A DNA stretch of 26,606 nucleotides from Bacillota bacterium (lineage in GTDB: Bacteria; Bacillota; Bacilli; Paenibacillales; NBRC-103111): contig JAEWMH010000077.1 in the NCBI GenBank assembly GCA_023393235.1, positions 1-26,606 on the forward strand. The letters are read 5' to 3'. Positions within the stretch are counted from its first letter, which is position 1; each line of letters opens with the position of its first letter. Made by a program: the position numbers and the translations under genes. Below, piece by piece: positions 13,526 to 21,471 of the stretch. The notes under the pieces were generated by a model. That model had not been told where the DNA came from. It saw only the letters and a program-made list of their open reading frames with translations, and did no database searches.

Positions 13526-15979
13526 TTAATTTGCTACGATATTCACCAGCTTGCCTTTTACCCGGATGACCTTGCGCACAGTTTTGCCCTCGATAGCCGC
13601 CTGCACCTTTTCCAAAGCGCGGGCTGCTTCCTCCATGGCCTCCTCGGACAGGTCGGCGGCGATCTTCAGCCGCTCCACAATCTTGCCGTTGACCTGCACC
13701 ACGATTTCCACCTCGCTGTCCACCGTCCAGGCTTCATCCGCCTGCGGCCAAGCAGCGTAAGTAATGCTTCCGGAGCCGCCGAGGCGCTCCCACAGCTCTT
13801 CGGCAATATGCGGTGCAATGGGCGCCATCAGCTGGGCAAAATCCCGCATGGCCTGAAGCGGCAGCACATCCGTTTTGTACGCTTCGTTGACAAAAATCAT
13901 CATTTGGCTGATGGCGGTGTTGAAGCGCAGACCCTCATAGTCCTCGCCGATTTTCTTGATGGACTTGTGCCATACCTTTTTGAACGCGTCGGTGGTTTCG
14001 CCGTCCTTCACGATCTTCTCTTGAAGCTGTCCGTTCTCGCCGATGAACAAGCGCCATACGCGGTTCAGGAAGCGGTAGATGCCCTCCACGCCGGTGATGC
14101 TCCAAGGTTTAGTCGCCTCCAGCGGGCCCATGAACATTTCGTACATGCGCAGGGTATCCGCACCGAACTGGCCGACGATATCGTCGGGGTTTACCACGTT
14201 GCCTCTGGACTTGGACATCTTCTCGTTGTTCTCGCCCAGGATCATACCCTGGTTGACCAGCTTGTAGAAGGGCTCCTTGGTCGGCACAACGCCCAGATCG
14301 TACAGCACCTTGTGCCAGAAGCGGGCATACAGCAGGTGAAGCACCGCATGCTCGGCTCCGCCGATGTAGAGGTCAACGGGCAGCCATTTGTCAGCCAGCT
14401 CCTTGGAAATCAGGGCTTCGCTGTTCTTCGGGTCGATATAGCGCAGGTAGTACCAGCAGCTGCCTGCCCATTGGGGCATGGTGTTGGTTTCCCGGCGGGC
14501 CTTCATGCCCGTTTCCGGGTCTACGGTATTCACCCAGTCTTCCAGGTTGGCCAAGGGGGATTCCCCTGTGCCGGAGGGACGGATGGCATCCGTGTGGGGC
14601 AGCACCAGCGGCAGCTCCGACTCAGGGACCGGCTTCATTGTGCCGTCCTCCAGATGCAGGATCGGGATCGGTTCGCCCCAATACCGCTGGCGGCTGAACA
14701 GCCAATCCCGGAGGCGGTAGGTGACCTTGCCCTTGCCTTTGCCGTTCTCCTCCAGCCAGCCGATCATCTTGGCGATAGCCGCTTCGTTGGCGAGGCCGTC
14801 CAGGAAGCCGGAGTTCACATGGGCGCCGTCCCCGGCGTAGGCCGCTTCGTCCAGATTGCCGCCCTGTACCACTTCCACGATGGGCAGCCCGAACTGCTTG
14901 GCGAAGGCGTAGTCCCGCTCGTCATGGCCGGGCACCGCCATAATGGCGCCGGTGCCGTAGCCGGCCAGCACGTAGTCGGCAATCCAGACGGGCACCTTGC
15001 GTCCGTCTGCGGGGTTAACCGCATAGGCGCCGGTGAACACGCCGGTTTTGTCCTTGGCCAGATCCGTCCGCTCCAGGTCGCTTTTGCGGGCGGCCTTGTC
15101 CTGGTATTCCTTCACTGCCGCTTCCTGCGGCGGTGTGGTGATCTTGGCAACCAGCTCATGCTCGGGAGCCAGCACACAATAGGTGGCGCCGAACAGGGTG
15201 TCCGGGCGGGTGGTGAAGACCGTCAGCTCTGCACCGGCCACGCCGTCAATAGCAAAGCGCACTTCCGCTCCCTTGGACTTGCCGATCCAGTTGCGCTGCA
15301 TGTCCTTGATGCTTTCCGTCCAATCCAGCTCCTCCAGATCCTCCAGAAGACGCTCCGCATAGGCGGTAATGCGCAGCACCCATTGGCGCATGGGCTTGCG
15401 GATGACCGGGTGGCCGCCCCGTTCGCTTTTGCCGTCGATAACTTCTTCGTTGGCCAGCACCGTGCCCAGAGCAGGGCACCAGTTTACAGGCACTTCGTCC
15501 ACGTAGGCCAGGCCCATTTTGTACAGCTGGATAAAAATCCACTGGGTCCACTTGTAATAATCCGGATCAGTAGTGCTGATTTCCCGGTCCCAATCGTAGG
15601 AGAAGCCAAGAGACTTGATCTGCCGCTTGAAGGTTTCGATATTCTTCTTGGTGAAATCCCGGGGATCGTTCCCCGTATCCAGCGCATATTGCTCCGCCGG
15701 CAAACCGAAGGCGTCCCAGCCCATGGGATGGAGCACGTTGAAGCCCTTCATCCGCTTATAGCGGGATATGATGTCGGTAGCCGTATACCCTTCCGGATGG
15801 CCCACATGCAGTCCGGCTCCGGACGGATAGGGGAACATATCCAGCGCATAAAATTTCGGCTTGTCGCTATTCTCCAGCACCTTGAAGGTTTTTTCCTGAT
15901 CCCACTTCGCCTGCCACTTGGGCTCCAGCACCTGGGGGTTATATCCCGTTTCCTTGATTTCTTTCACTTCTTCTGCCAT
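13526..15979 (-). CDS. leuS: Leucyl-tRNA synthetase
   Basis: Charges tRNA-Leu with leucine and edits mischarged residues. The 817 aa product is typical of the bacterial class Ia enzyme. The HIGH motif is HVGH at residues 58-61 within PYPSGAGLHVGHPEGY. The CP1 editing domain contains TVFTTRPDTLFGATY, and KMSKS is near residue 587 (NEKMSKSRGNVVNPDD). The C-terminus carries an anticodon-binding domain and the tRNA-binding tail. ATG 15979 is preceded by GGGAGGAAG six bases upstream; earlier in-frame Met codons have no comparable site. A full T-box leader with Leu specifier controls it, and two tandem terminators end it. In B. subtilis leuS lies elsewhere, so its position next to comER is a lineage feature. 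Confidence 0.98.
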   Translation of the reverse strand: MAEEVKEIKETGYNPQVLEPKWQAKWDQEKTFKVLENSDKPKFYALDMFPYPSGAGLHVGHPEGYTATDIISRYKRMKGFNVLHPMGWDAFGLPAEQYALDTGNDPRDFTKKNIETFKRQIKSLGFSYDWDREISTTDPDYYKWTQWIFIQLYKMGLAYVDEVPVNWCPALGTVLANEEVIDGKSERGGHPVIRKPMRQWVLRITAYAERLLEDLEELDWTESIKDMQRNWIGKSKGAEVRFAIDGVAGAELTVFTTRPDTLFGATYCVLAPEHELVAKITTPPQEAAVKEYQDKAARKSDLERTDLAKDKTGVFTGAYAVNPADGRKVPVWIADYVLAGYGTGAIMAVPGHDERDYAFAKQFGLPIVEVVQGGNLDEAAYAGDGAHVNSGFLDGLANEAAIAKMIGWLEENGKGKGKVTYRLRDWLFSRQRYWGEPIPILHLEDGTMKPVPESELPLVLPHTDAIRPSGTGESPLANLEDWVNTVDPETGMKARRETNTMPQWAGSCWYYLRYIDPKNSEALISKELADKWLPVDLYIGGAEHAVLHLLYARFWHKVLYDLGVVPTKEPFYKLVNQGMILGENNEKMSKSRGNVVNPDDIVGQFGADTLRMYEMFMGPLEATKPWSITGVEGIYRFLNRVWRLFIGENGQLQEKIVKDGETTDAFKKVWHKSIKKIGEDYEGLRFNTAISQMMIFVNEAYKTDVLPLQAMRDFAQLMAPIAPHIAEELWERLGGSGSITYAAWPQADEAWTVDSEVEIVVQVNGKIVERLKIAADLSEEAMEEAARALEKVQAAIEGKTVRKVIRVKGKLVNIVAN

Positions 15980-16039
15980 AGCCAACTTCCTCCCGCTTTT
16001 CATTCCGTGGACAATCCTTGTTTTCAACCATTCTTGCGC

Positions 16040-16377
16040 AAAAAAGCCCCCGCCTCCAGCATAAAAAACCTGCTAGGGACGAGAGCATCGGCTTCCCGCG
16101 GTACCACCCTGCTTGATGGGCCCGGCTGTCGGCTTATCCGCCGCAAACCCTTGCCCACCCACTTCATCAGCCCTTAACGCGGGCTTACTTCGGTCGGACT
16201 TAAGGCGCCGGACAACAAACAATCTGTCGTCAGCCGTTCCCCTCATCCTCCAGGCTCCAAGGCGAGTTCGCCAGAGGCGCGACATGCCGGATTCCACCGC
16301 TTCCGGCTCTCTGTAATGTCTCCCCGTACGCTACTATTCCTTTTCCAAGCCTTTTTTTCAGCAAATTGTGCATATAT
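16040..16377 (-). promoter_or_regulatory. T-box riboswitch leader of leuS (Leu, CUC specifier)
   Basis: The leuS leader contains the canonical T-box core AGCAGGGTGGTACCGCGGG (minus strand, about 16094-16112), which pairs with the uncharged tRNA acceptor end. Just downstream is a 16 bp terminator stem with one mismatch (16046-16086) and a TTTTTT run at 16040-16045. Stem I starts near 16320 with AGAGAGCCGG. GAACTC (16264-16269) supplies the likely specifier codon CUC for leucine. Low charging of tRNA-Leu is expected to favour the antiterminator and readthrough into leuS. Stem boundaries were folded by eye. Confidence 0.92.
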
Positions 16378-16383
16378 GGTGAA

Positions 16384-16413
16384 ATTATATGATTGTTGGA
16401 CCATCATTGTCAA
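16384..16413 (-). promoter_or_regulatory. Sigma-A promoter of the leuS T-box transcript
   Basis: On the minus strand a perfect TTGACA (16408-16413), an 18 bp spacer and a perfect TATAAT (16384-16389). The start point would be near 16377. Confidence 0.85.
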
Positions 16414-16442
16414 GAAGCGGTCCGCCACCATCCCCCACCGCC

Positions 16443-16629
16443 GTAACGGAACTCAGCGGCTCTTACAAGTAAATTTGGGCGCAGCAGCCAACGCAACGGA
16501 ATTAAGCGGCCGTTAGAGCCGGAAATTCGTGTCAAGGTTACTCCAAAACCACTGTAGCGGCTTCTGAGTTCCGTTACAGCTTTCGAAACCCGATTTTGAG
16601 CCTCTAAGAGTAGCTGAGTTCCGTTAGAG
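16443..16629. repeat. Intergenic array of four TTCCGYTA-core repeats, layout --++
   Basis: Four units of about 25-28 bp lie between the WYL regulator stop codon and the leuS promoter. Units A (16443-16466) and B (16493-16518) read AACGGAA..AGCGGC on the plus strand. Units C (16552-16579) and D (16602-16629) are inverted and end CTGAGTTCCGTTASAG. Cores start at 16444, 16494, 16569 and 16619, giving spacings of 50, 75 and 50 bp. C and D each fold into a hairpin (CTGTAGCGG/CCGTTACAG; CTCTAA/TTAGAG). The core and two-plus-two inverted layout match the locus at 2361-2540. Unit D begins 8 bp after the regulator stop codon, and no other terminator is visible there. Confidence 0.78.
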
Positions 16630-16636
16630 CGCTGTC

Positions 16637-17707
16637 TCAACTTTCACCTAACTGCCGCCATGCCCCAGCTGCTGAACCCCCGTGCAGCCCTGCCAGCCTC
16701 ACAGCCTTGGCGGCAATGTCCCGCACAAGCTCAGCCGGCTCCACCGCTGCCACCGCCCCCTGTAAGCCCAACACGATGGAGGTAGCAGATTCCATTGTGT
16801 TGAACTCCACCTGCGCCAGGAGCCGCCCGCCCTTAGCAACCTCCGTCCGCAGAAGCCGGACAAAGCGGGTTTCCCCAAGCTGCCGGATGCCCTCCGGCTC
16901 CCCCTCCACAACGGCGGGATATACCGGAAGCTGCTCCCGGAACCGCACCAGGGAGGCCTCCCAATAGGCAGCCAGGTTAAAATCCGGCGGAACCTCCGCC
17001 GCGGCCCGCTCCGTCATACGAACCTCCCGGATGCGGGATACCCGGAACGTGCGCAGCGAATCAGCAGTCACGACACCGCCCTGACCTCCGCCGGCAACAC
17101 CCCCGCTGCCTCCATCTGGCCCAGCCTGCTCCGGTGCCGCCACCAGGTACCAGACGGTGCCTTTAACCACCAGGCCGCAGGGGCTGACGATCCGCTCCGC
17201 CATTTCCTCCCCACCGCCATTAGCTCCATAGCGGAACGATGCCTTTTTGCCGGCCCACAGAGCATCCTGCAGGACGGCCAGCACGGCTTCCTGGGCATCG
17301 GGAGTCCGGGCATACCAGCCCGCACCATCTACCAGAATGCGGCGCCTGACCAGCTCCGCCTGCTCCCTCCAGCCCTGCGGCAGCGCCACCAGCAGCTTTT
17401 GGGAAACCCGCCGGAATGCCTCCCCCCACCGGGAATCCACCCCTCTAGCCGCAAGCTCCGGCATAAGCAGCACCTCAATGTCGCTGCGGCTCACTCCGGT
17501 CAAGAGACTCCGGTAACCCTCCTGCAGATACCATCCGCCGTTGGCGCCACGGTCCGCCAATACAGGAAAGCCTGCCATCGACAAAGCCTCCATATCCCGC
17601 TGCACCGTGCGCTCGGAAACCTCCAGTTTGACCGCCAGCTCCTTGGCCGTCCATTTCCCTGATTGCTGGAGAAGCACCAGCAGCTGAATCAACCGGTCTG
17701 CCCGCAT
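16637..17707 (-). CDS. HTH/WYL-domain transcriptional regulator
   Basis: A 356 aa YafY/DeoR-like regulator. The N-terminal helix-turn-helix is at about residues 1-55: MRADRLIQLLVLLQQSGKWT, then AKELAVKLEVSERTVQRDME. The wing follows in LADRGANGGWYLQEGYRS. A WYL domain lies near residues 150-240 (KASFRYGANG...GLVVKGTVWYLVAA), followed by the WCX-type C-terminal region. WYL domains sense ligands, often nucleic acid fragments or small molecules. The ATG at 17707 sits eight bases after GGGAGG. It diverges from an SDR gene with a 127 bp shared gap, so it probably controls that gene and itself. A Gly/Ala-rich insertion near residues 210-225 may be a linker. Confidence 0.9.
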   Translation of the reverse strand: MRADRLIQLLVLLQQSGKWTAKELAVKLEVSERTVQRDMEALSMAGFPVLADRGANGGWYLQEGYRSLLTGVSRSDIEVLLMPELAARGVDSRWGEAFRRVSQKLLVALPQGWREQAELVRRRILVDGAGWYARTPDAQEAVLAVLQDALWAGKKASFRYGANGGGEEMAERIVSPCGLVVKGTVWYLVAAPEQAGPDGGSGGVAGGGQGGVVTADSLRTFRVSRIREVRMTERAAAEVPPDFNLAAYWEASLVRFREQLPVYPAVVEGEPEGIRQLGETRFVRLLRTEVAKGGRLLAQVEFNTMESATSIVLGLQGAVAAVEPAELVRDIAAKAVRLAGLHGGSAAGAWRQLGES

Positions 17708-17761
17708 AGAATGAACCTCCCGCCATCGGCACATGATTTCCTTTAAGGATACCACAGAAAT

Positions 17762-17790
17762 ATGACAAAGGATGTCTTAATTGGTATGGT
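17762..17790 (+). promoter_or_regulatory. Candidate promoter of the SDR gene
   Basis: ATGACA (17762-17767), a 17 bp spacer and TATGGT (17785-17790). A TGGTA/TACCA inverted pair (17782-17786 and 17808-17812) overlaps the -10 and start region and could be an operator for the divergent WYL regulator; this is inference. Confidence 0.4.
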
Positions 17791-17834
17791 AGCATAAATT
17801 CCGAAGGTACCATCAATGGAAGGGAGCCAATCAC

Positions 17835-18725
17835 ATGAGCAAAATGCTGGAGGGAAAAATTGCAGTAGTAGCCGGAGGCACCCGCGGCGCCGGTCGCGCC
17901 ATCGCCTTAGCGTTAGGGGAGCAAGGAGCCACCGTATATGTGGCAGGCAGAAGCACCAGAGGGAATCCGTCCCCCATGCAGCGGCCGGAGACCATTGAGG
18001 AAACGGCGGAAGGGGTTACCGCCCGGGGCGGACTTGGCATTCCGGTGCGGGTCGACCTTACAGTGCCGGAGGAAACGCAAGCCTTGTTCGCCAGGGTGAA
18101 GCAGGAGCAGAACGGGCGGCTGGATATCCTTATCAATGATATTTGGGGCGGCGATATGCTGATGGAATGGGGCAAGCCCTTCTGGGAGCAAAGCCTGGCT
18201 CAGGGGCTCCAAATGCAGAAACAGGGTGTATCCGCACACCTGATATCCGCCTATTACGGCGCCCCTCTGTTGGCCGCAGCAGGCAGCGGGCTGCTGATCG
18301 AAATAACGGATGGCGTAGGCTATAAATTCAGGGGCAGCCTGTTTTACAGCCTGGCCAAAATTTCCGGCGTCCACATTGCCGAAGGGCTGGCGGAAGAGCT
18401 GAAGCCATACGGGGTAACAGTGCTCTCCCTTACCCCGGGATTCCTGCGTTCTGAAGCCATGCTGGACCATTTCGGCGTCACGGAAGCCAACTGGCGGGAT
18501 GCAGCCGCCCAAGATCCCCATTTTATCGCATCGGAGACTCCAGCGTACATCGGCAGGGCAGTGGCTGCATTAGCCTCTGATCCCCAGGTTGCCCGGAAAA
18601 ACGGACGCTCCTTAAGCACCTGGGAGCTGTCGGAGGAATACGATTTTACCGATGCCGACGGCAGCCGCCCCCACTGGGGCCGGTATTTCGACGCCACATT
18701 CCCTGATCAAGCGGGGCAGGCTTAA
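17835..18725 (+). CDS. Short-chain dehydrogenase/reductase
   Basis: A 296 aa NAD(P)-dependent oxidoreductase of the SDR superfamily, similar in layout to DHRS1-like proteins. The nucleotide-binding motif is AGGTRGAGRAIALALGEQGA (residues 13-32), and GRS in VYVAGRSTRG suggests NADP preference. The NNAG equivalent is INDIWGG. The catalytic Tyr and Lys are Y171 and K175 in YSLAK. The usual active-site Ser is not obvious: the matching position reads IEITDG, so Thr may serve. It has a GAAGGGAG site eight bases before the ATG. It stands alone, divergent from a WYL regulator, and its substrate is unknown. The C-terminal extension (ELSEEYDFTDADGSRPHWG) is typical of this SDR subgroup. Confidence 0.9.
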   Translation: MSKMLEGKIAVVAGGTRGAGRAIALALGEQGATVYVAGRSTRGNPSPMQRPETIEETAEGVTARGGLGIPVRVDLTVPEETQALFARVKQEQNGRLDILINDIWGGDMLMEWGKPFWEQSLAQGLQMQKQGVSAHLISAYYGAPLLAAAGSGLLIEITDGVGYKFRGSLFYSLAKISGVHIAEGLAEELKPYGVTVLSLTPGFLRSEAMLDHFGVTEANWRDAAAQDPHFIASETPAYIGRAVAALASDPQVARKNGRSLSTWELSEEYDFTDADGSRPHWGRYFDATFPDQAGQA

Positions 18726-18750
18726 CCCACGCCCCTATCTTTACCCGCAC

Positions 18751-18824
18751 AAAAAAAGCCGCCCCTGCCACCACACCACCCCCATCTATAAAAAGAGAGG
18801 GTTAGTACGACAGCAGAGGGCGGC
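18751..18824 (-). terminator. Terminator of the yqeG-yqeM operon
   Basis: On the minus strand GCCGCCCTCTGC pairs with GCAGGGGCGGC, followed by TTTTTTTG. The loop is unusually long (about 45 nt). It starts 15 bp after the methyltransferase stop codon and faces the end of the SDR gene. Confidence 0.7.
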
Positions 18825-18839
18825 CCTAATAAGGCTTCA

Positions 18840-19640
18840 TCAAGCCGGCTTCACTGCTACAAAAAACGCCCGCGTGGCCGACTCGTCCGCTTCCTGCCAC
18901 GAGAAATCGGCGCATACCCGGATATCGGCAAATCCGGCAGCAGCCAACTTGCTGCGGAGCAGCTCAAGGGGGTAAGCCCGCTGCTCATGCGTTTCATCGA
19001 AGCGGCTGTAAAGCCCGCCTTGCGGCTCCTTCACAAAAAATGCCAGATCATGCCGGATCAGCCGGAGCTCCTCATCCAGCTCACACTCCCAGATATACGA
19101 GAGGTCCTCCTCGTTATACACAAAAGGCTGATTCTCCGCATAATCCAGCAGTGTTTTTTCCGTGTGCACATCGAACACAAACACCCCGCCCGGCTTCAAC
19201 CCGGCGAAGGTCCGGCTGAACACAGCTGCTACGTCCTCTTCCTCCGTCAAGTAATTCAGACAGTCGCAAAAGGAAACCGCCGCATCCGCCTTTTCGTCCA
19301 GCTCCCACTCCCGCATATCCTGAGCCAGCCAAACCGGCCCAGGCACGGAACCCCGGGGACCGGCCAGCAGCTCCCGGCTTTTGTCCTCGGCAATGGAGAG
19401 CATCTCCTCCGACAAATCGATGCCGTAAACCCGGTAGCCCTGCAGAGCCAAAGGAATGGCGGTGCTGCCCGTGCCGCAGCCCAGATCCACCACAACCGGG
19501 TTCGAATTCCCTCCCCCGGCTCCTCCAGGCTCCGCTATCCCCTTCCGGCTGAAGGCCTCCAGGGCAAAGGCGATCCAATCCCCGTAGGGCATATCCTCCA
19601 TCAGCCGGTCATAAACAAACGCAAATTTGCCGTAGCTCAT
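18840..19640 (-). CDS. yqeM: Class I SAM-dependent methyltransferase, YqeM-like
   Basis: A 266 aa methyltransferase at the position of B. subtilis yqeM, directly upstream of the com region. The N-terminus MSYGKFAFVYDRLMEDMPY is typical of the YqeM group. SAM-binding motif I is VVDLGCGTGSTAIPLA near residues 49-64, followed by VYGIDLSEEML (acidic loop) and AVSFCDCLNYL. The methyl acceptor is not established for this family. It overlaps the cvfB-like stop codon as ATGA, has only a weak ribosome binding site, and so is probably translated by coupling. It is the last gene of the operon. Confidence 0.88.
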   Translation of the reverse strand: MSYGKFAFVYDRLMEDMPYGDWIAFALEAFSRKGIAEPGGAGGGNSNPVVVDLGCGTGSTAIPLALQGYRVYGIDLSEEMLSIAEDKSRELLAGPRGSVPGPVWLAQDMREWELDEKADAAVSFCDCLNYLTEEEDVAAVFSRTFAGLKPGGVFVFDVHTEKTLLDYAENQPFVYNEEDLSYIWECELDEELRLIRHDLAFFVKEPQGGLYSRFDETHEQRAYPLELLRSKLAAAGFADIRVCADFSWQEADESATRAFFVAVKPA

Positions 19641-20545
19641 GCCTCGTCAGGACCTTTCTCAGCTTCCTGCTTCAGGTAGGTCCAGTTTTCCTTCTGGTAA
19701 ACCAGCCCTTCCTTCATCAGCTTGCCCAAGGCCCGTTTGAAGGCCGCTTTGCTGATGCCGAAGCGCTTGGCAATAATATCCGCCGGTGTCTGGTCCGAAT
19801 ACGGCATACCGCCGCCTTCCCGCTGCCGCAGCATCTCCAGAAGCCGCTCCGAATCCTCGTCGCGGCCGATTTGCTTCAGCTGCTTCATCGAGAGGTTCAC
19901 CCGCCCGTCCTCCCGGACGTGGGTCACCCGGACCTTTACCTCCTCGCCCACCCGCAAAAGCCGCGGACGCTCAGACGCATGGATCATGCCGAAGGCTCCG
20001 AAACCTAGTACACCGCCCTCCACAATAACGAAGGTTCCCTCCTGCAAGGGCTTGTACACCCGGGCATCCATCCACTGGTTTTTCCAGGATTCTGGCGCGC
20101 GGAACACCAGCTCCGCAAACTCCCGCTCTCCGGCCATCCGTCCCAGCATCCGGCCCTGCTTATCATGCTCCAGCACCACATAGAGCTTATCCCCTAACTG
20201 GGGACGCAGCTCCTGAAGATCAGGCAGCTCCCGGAACGGCAGCAGCAGGTTGCGGCCGATGCCGATGTCCAGGAAACAGCCGAAACGGGGATGGATATCC
20301 GTTACTTCCAGAAGTCCCATTTCCCCCAGCAGCAGCCGGGGCCGGCGCATGGTTGCCGCCAGCCGGTCCTCCGTATCATGGAACAGATAGACCTTAATCT
20401 GCTCCCCCTGCTTGATGGTACCCACAACTTCCGTATAATGGAGCAGCACGTCCTGGCTCCCATCGGTCAAGAAAAACCCGAAAGGCGATTTTTCTCTGGC
20501 CACCTGCAGCTTAACCGCCGTACCGGCCTGCAAATTCACGGTCAT
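19637..20545 (-). CDS. cvfB: CvfB/YitL-like S1 RNA-binding protein
   Basis: A 302 aa protein with tandem S1-type OB folds and a C-terminal winged helix, matching the CvfB (YitL) family of RNA-binding regulators first linked to virulence in Staphylococcus. S1-like segments include SPFGFFLTDGSQDVLLHYTE (about residues 20-40), MGLLEVTDIHPRFGCFLDIG, FGAFGMIHASERPRLLRVGE and RVTHVREDGRVNLSMKQL (about 205-222). The winged helix is ADIIAKRFGISKAAFKRALG followed by KLMKEGLVYQ. It is coupled to both neighbours by ATGA overlaps. In B. subtilis yitL is not in this cluster, so this is an insertion between rsfS and yqeM. It may tune translation together with the ribosome-silencing gene; that is inference. 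Confidence 0.9.
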   Translation of the reverse strand: MTVNLQAGTAVKLQVAREKSPFGFFLTDGSQDVLLHYTEVVGTIKQGEQIKVYLFHDTEDRLAATMRRPRLLLGEMGLLEVTDIHPRFGCFLDIGIGRNLLLPFRELPDLQELRPQLGDKLYVVLEHDKQGRMLGRMAGEREFAELVFRAPESWKNQWMDARVYKPLQEGTFVIVEGGVLGFGAFGMIHASERPRLLRVGEEVKVRVTHVREDGRVNLSMKQLKQIGRDEDSERLLEMLRQREGGGMPYSDQTPADIIAKRFGISKAAFKRALGKLMKEGLVYQKENWTYLKQEAEKGPDEA

Positions 20546-20889
20546 ACCCGCTCAACCACTTTCGCGTCGGACCACAGACGTTCGATATTGTAATATTCAC
20601 GGTCTTCCCTGTGGAAAACATGGGCCACCACATCACCCAGATCCACCAGCACCCATCTGGCCGTATTCACACCCTCGATCCCCCGAACCGTAACACCCTT
20701 CTCATCGGCCCGTTTGCGGATTTCCGTGGCAATGGCTTGAACCTGGGTTTCCGAATTGCCGTGGCAGATTACGAAATAATCCGTCACCATCGACAGCCCC
20801 TCCAGATTCAGCGCAACCAGATTCATCGCTTTTTTATCCTCCGCAGCATCCATTACTAAGGACATCACGGCTTCCGGCTGTAAACTCAT
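20542..20889 (-). CDS. rsfS: Ribosome silencing factor
   Basis: RsfS (YqeL, formerly YbeB/DUF143/Iojap) binds L14 on the 50S subunit and blocks joining with 30S during starvation. The 115 aa product is full length, with ALNLEGLSMVTDYFVICHGN, GIEGVNTARWVLVDLGDVVA and the end HVFHREDREYYNIERLWSDA, all family signatures. GGGGAGG lies nine bases before the ATG. It follows yqeK by 24 bp and overlaps the cvfB-like start as ATGA. Confidence 0.96.
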   Translation of the reverse strand: MSLQPEAVMSLVMDAAEDKKAMNLVALNLEGLSMVTDYFVICHGNSETQVQAIATEIRKRADEKGVTVRGIEGVNTARWVLVDLGDVVAHVFHREDREYYNIERLWSDAKVVERV

Positions 20890-20913
20890 TCATGTATTCC
20901 TCCCCTGTGTTTA

Positions 20914-21471
20914 TCAATCATGCAATAAGGCATTGCGGGACAAAACCGTCAACGGATAGATCGGCTGCCCCTTCTCCAGTAAAAATGAAATCGTAGAATC
21001 GAACCCGGCCACCAGCGCCTTCTCAAGACTATGTTCAGCCAATTGCCGGATCTTATTCACACCGGGGAAATCCCGGTTAGGCTCGATATAATCCGCCAAA
21101 CAGACGATTTTGTCCAAAAGGGTCATCTGCTCCCGGCCGGAGGTATGCCACCGCACGGCGTCCAGCACCTCCGCATCCGTAACTCCTGTCTCCGCAGGAA
21201 GTACAACCGCGGCTGCCGGTCCATGCCACAAAGCAGCTTCGTATTTCAGCAAATCTCCCGCTGCATCATGATCCAGCAAAACCTGCTTCTGCTTGTTCAC
21301 CGGCCAATATTTACAGTAGTCATGCAGCAACGCCGCCAGCTCCGCTTTTTCCCGGTCGGCGCCAAAACGCTCCGCCAATATACAAGCGGACTCCATGACA
21401 CCCAAGGTATGGGACCACCGTTTGGCGGGCATTTGGCTTTTGACCTGTTCCATCAGTTGATCGTTAGGCAT
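20914..21471 (-). CDS. yqeK: HD-domain Ap4A hydrolase, YqeK-like
   Basis: A 185 aa HD-domain phosphohydrolase. B. subtilis YqeK cleaves diadenosine tetraphosphate symmetrically to ADP. Metal ligands are visible as RWSHTLGV (first His), LLHDYCKYW (HD pair), AALWHGPAAA and VRWHTSG (further His) and LADYIEPNR (final Asp). The start is the ATG at 21471, which lies inside the last codons of nadD (8 bp overlap) with AAAAGGA just upstream; a longer reading to 21540 lies within nadD and is unsupported. It keeps the nadD-yqeK-rsfS order of B. subtilis. Confidence 0.94.
   Translation of the reverse strand: MPNDQLMEQVKSQMPAKRWSHTLGVMESACILAERFGADREKAELAALLHDYCKYWPVNKQKQVLLDHDAAGDLLKYEAALWHGPAAAVVLPAETGVTDAEVLDAVRWHTSGREQMTLLDKIVCLADYIEPNRDFPGVNKIRQLAEHSLEKALVAGFDSTISFLLEKGQPIYPLTVLSRNALLHD

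Noticed and set aside
13520..16177. A plus-strand open frame of 885 codons opposite leuS
   Set aside because: It is the complement of leuS, which has full family motifs, ribosome binding site, T-box and terminators. The antisense frame has a His/Leu/Gln-rich, domain-free translation and is a GC-bias artefact.
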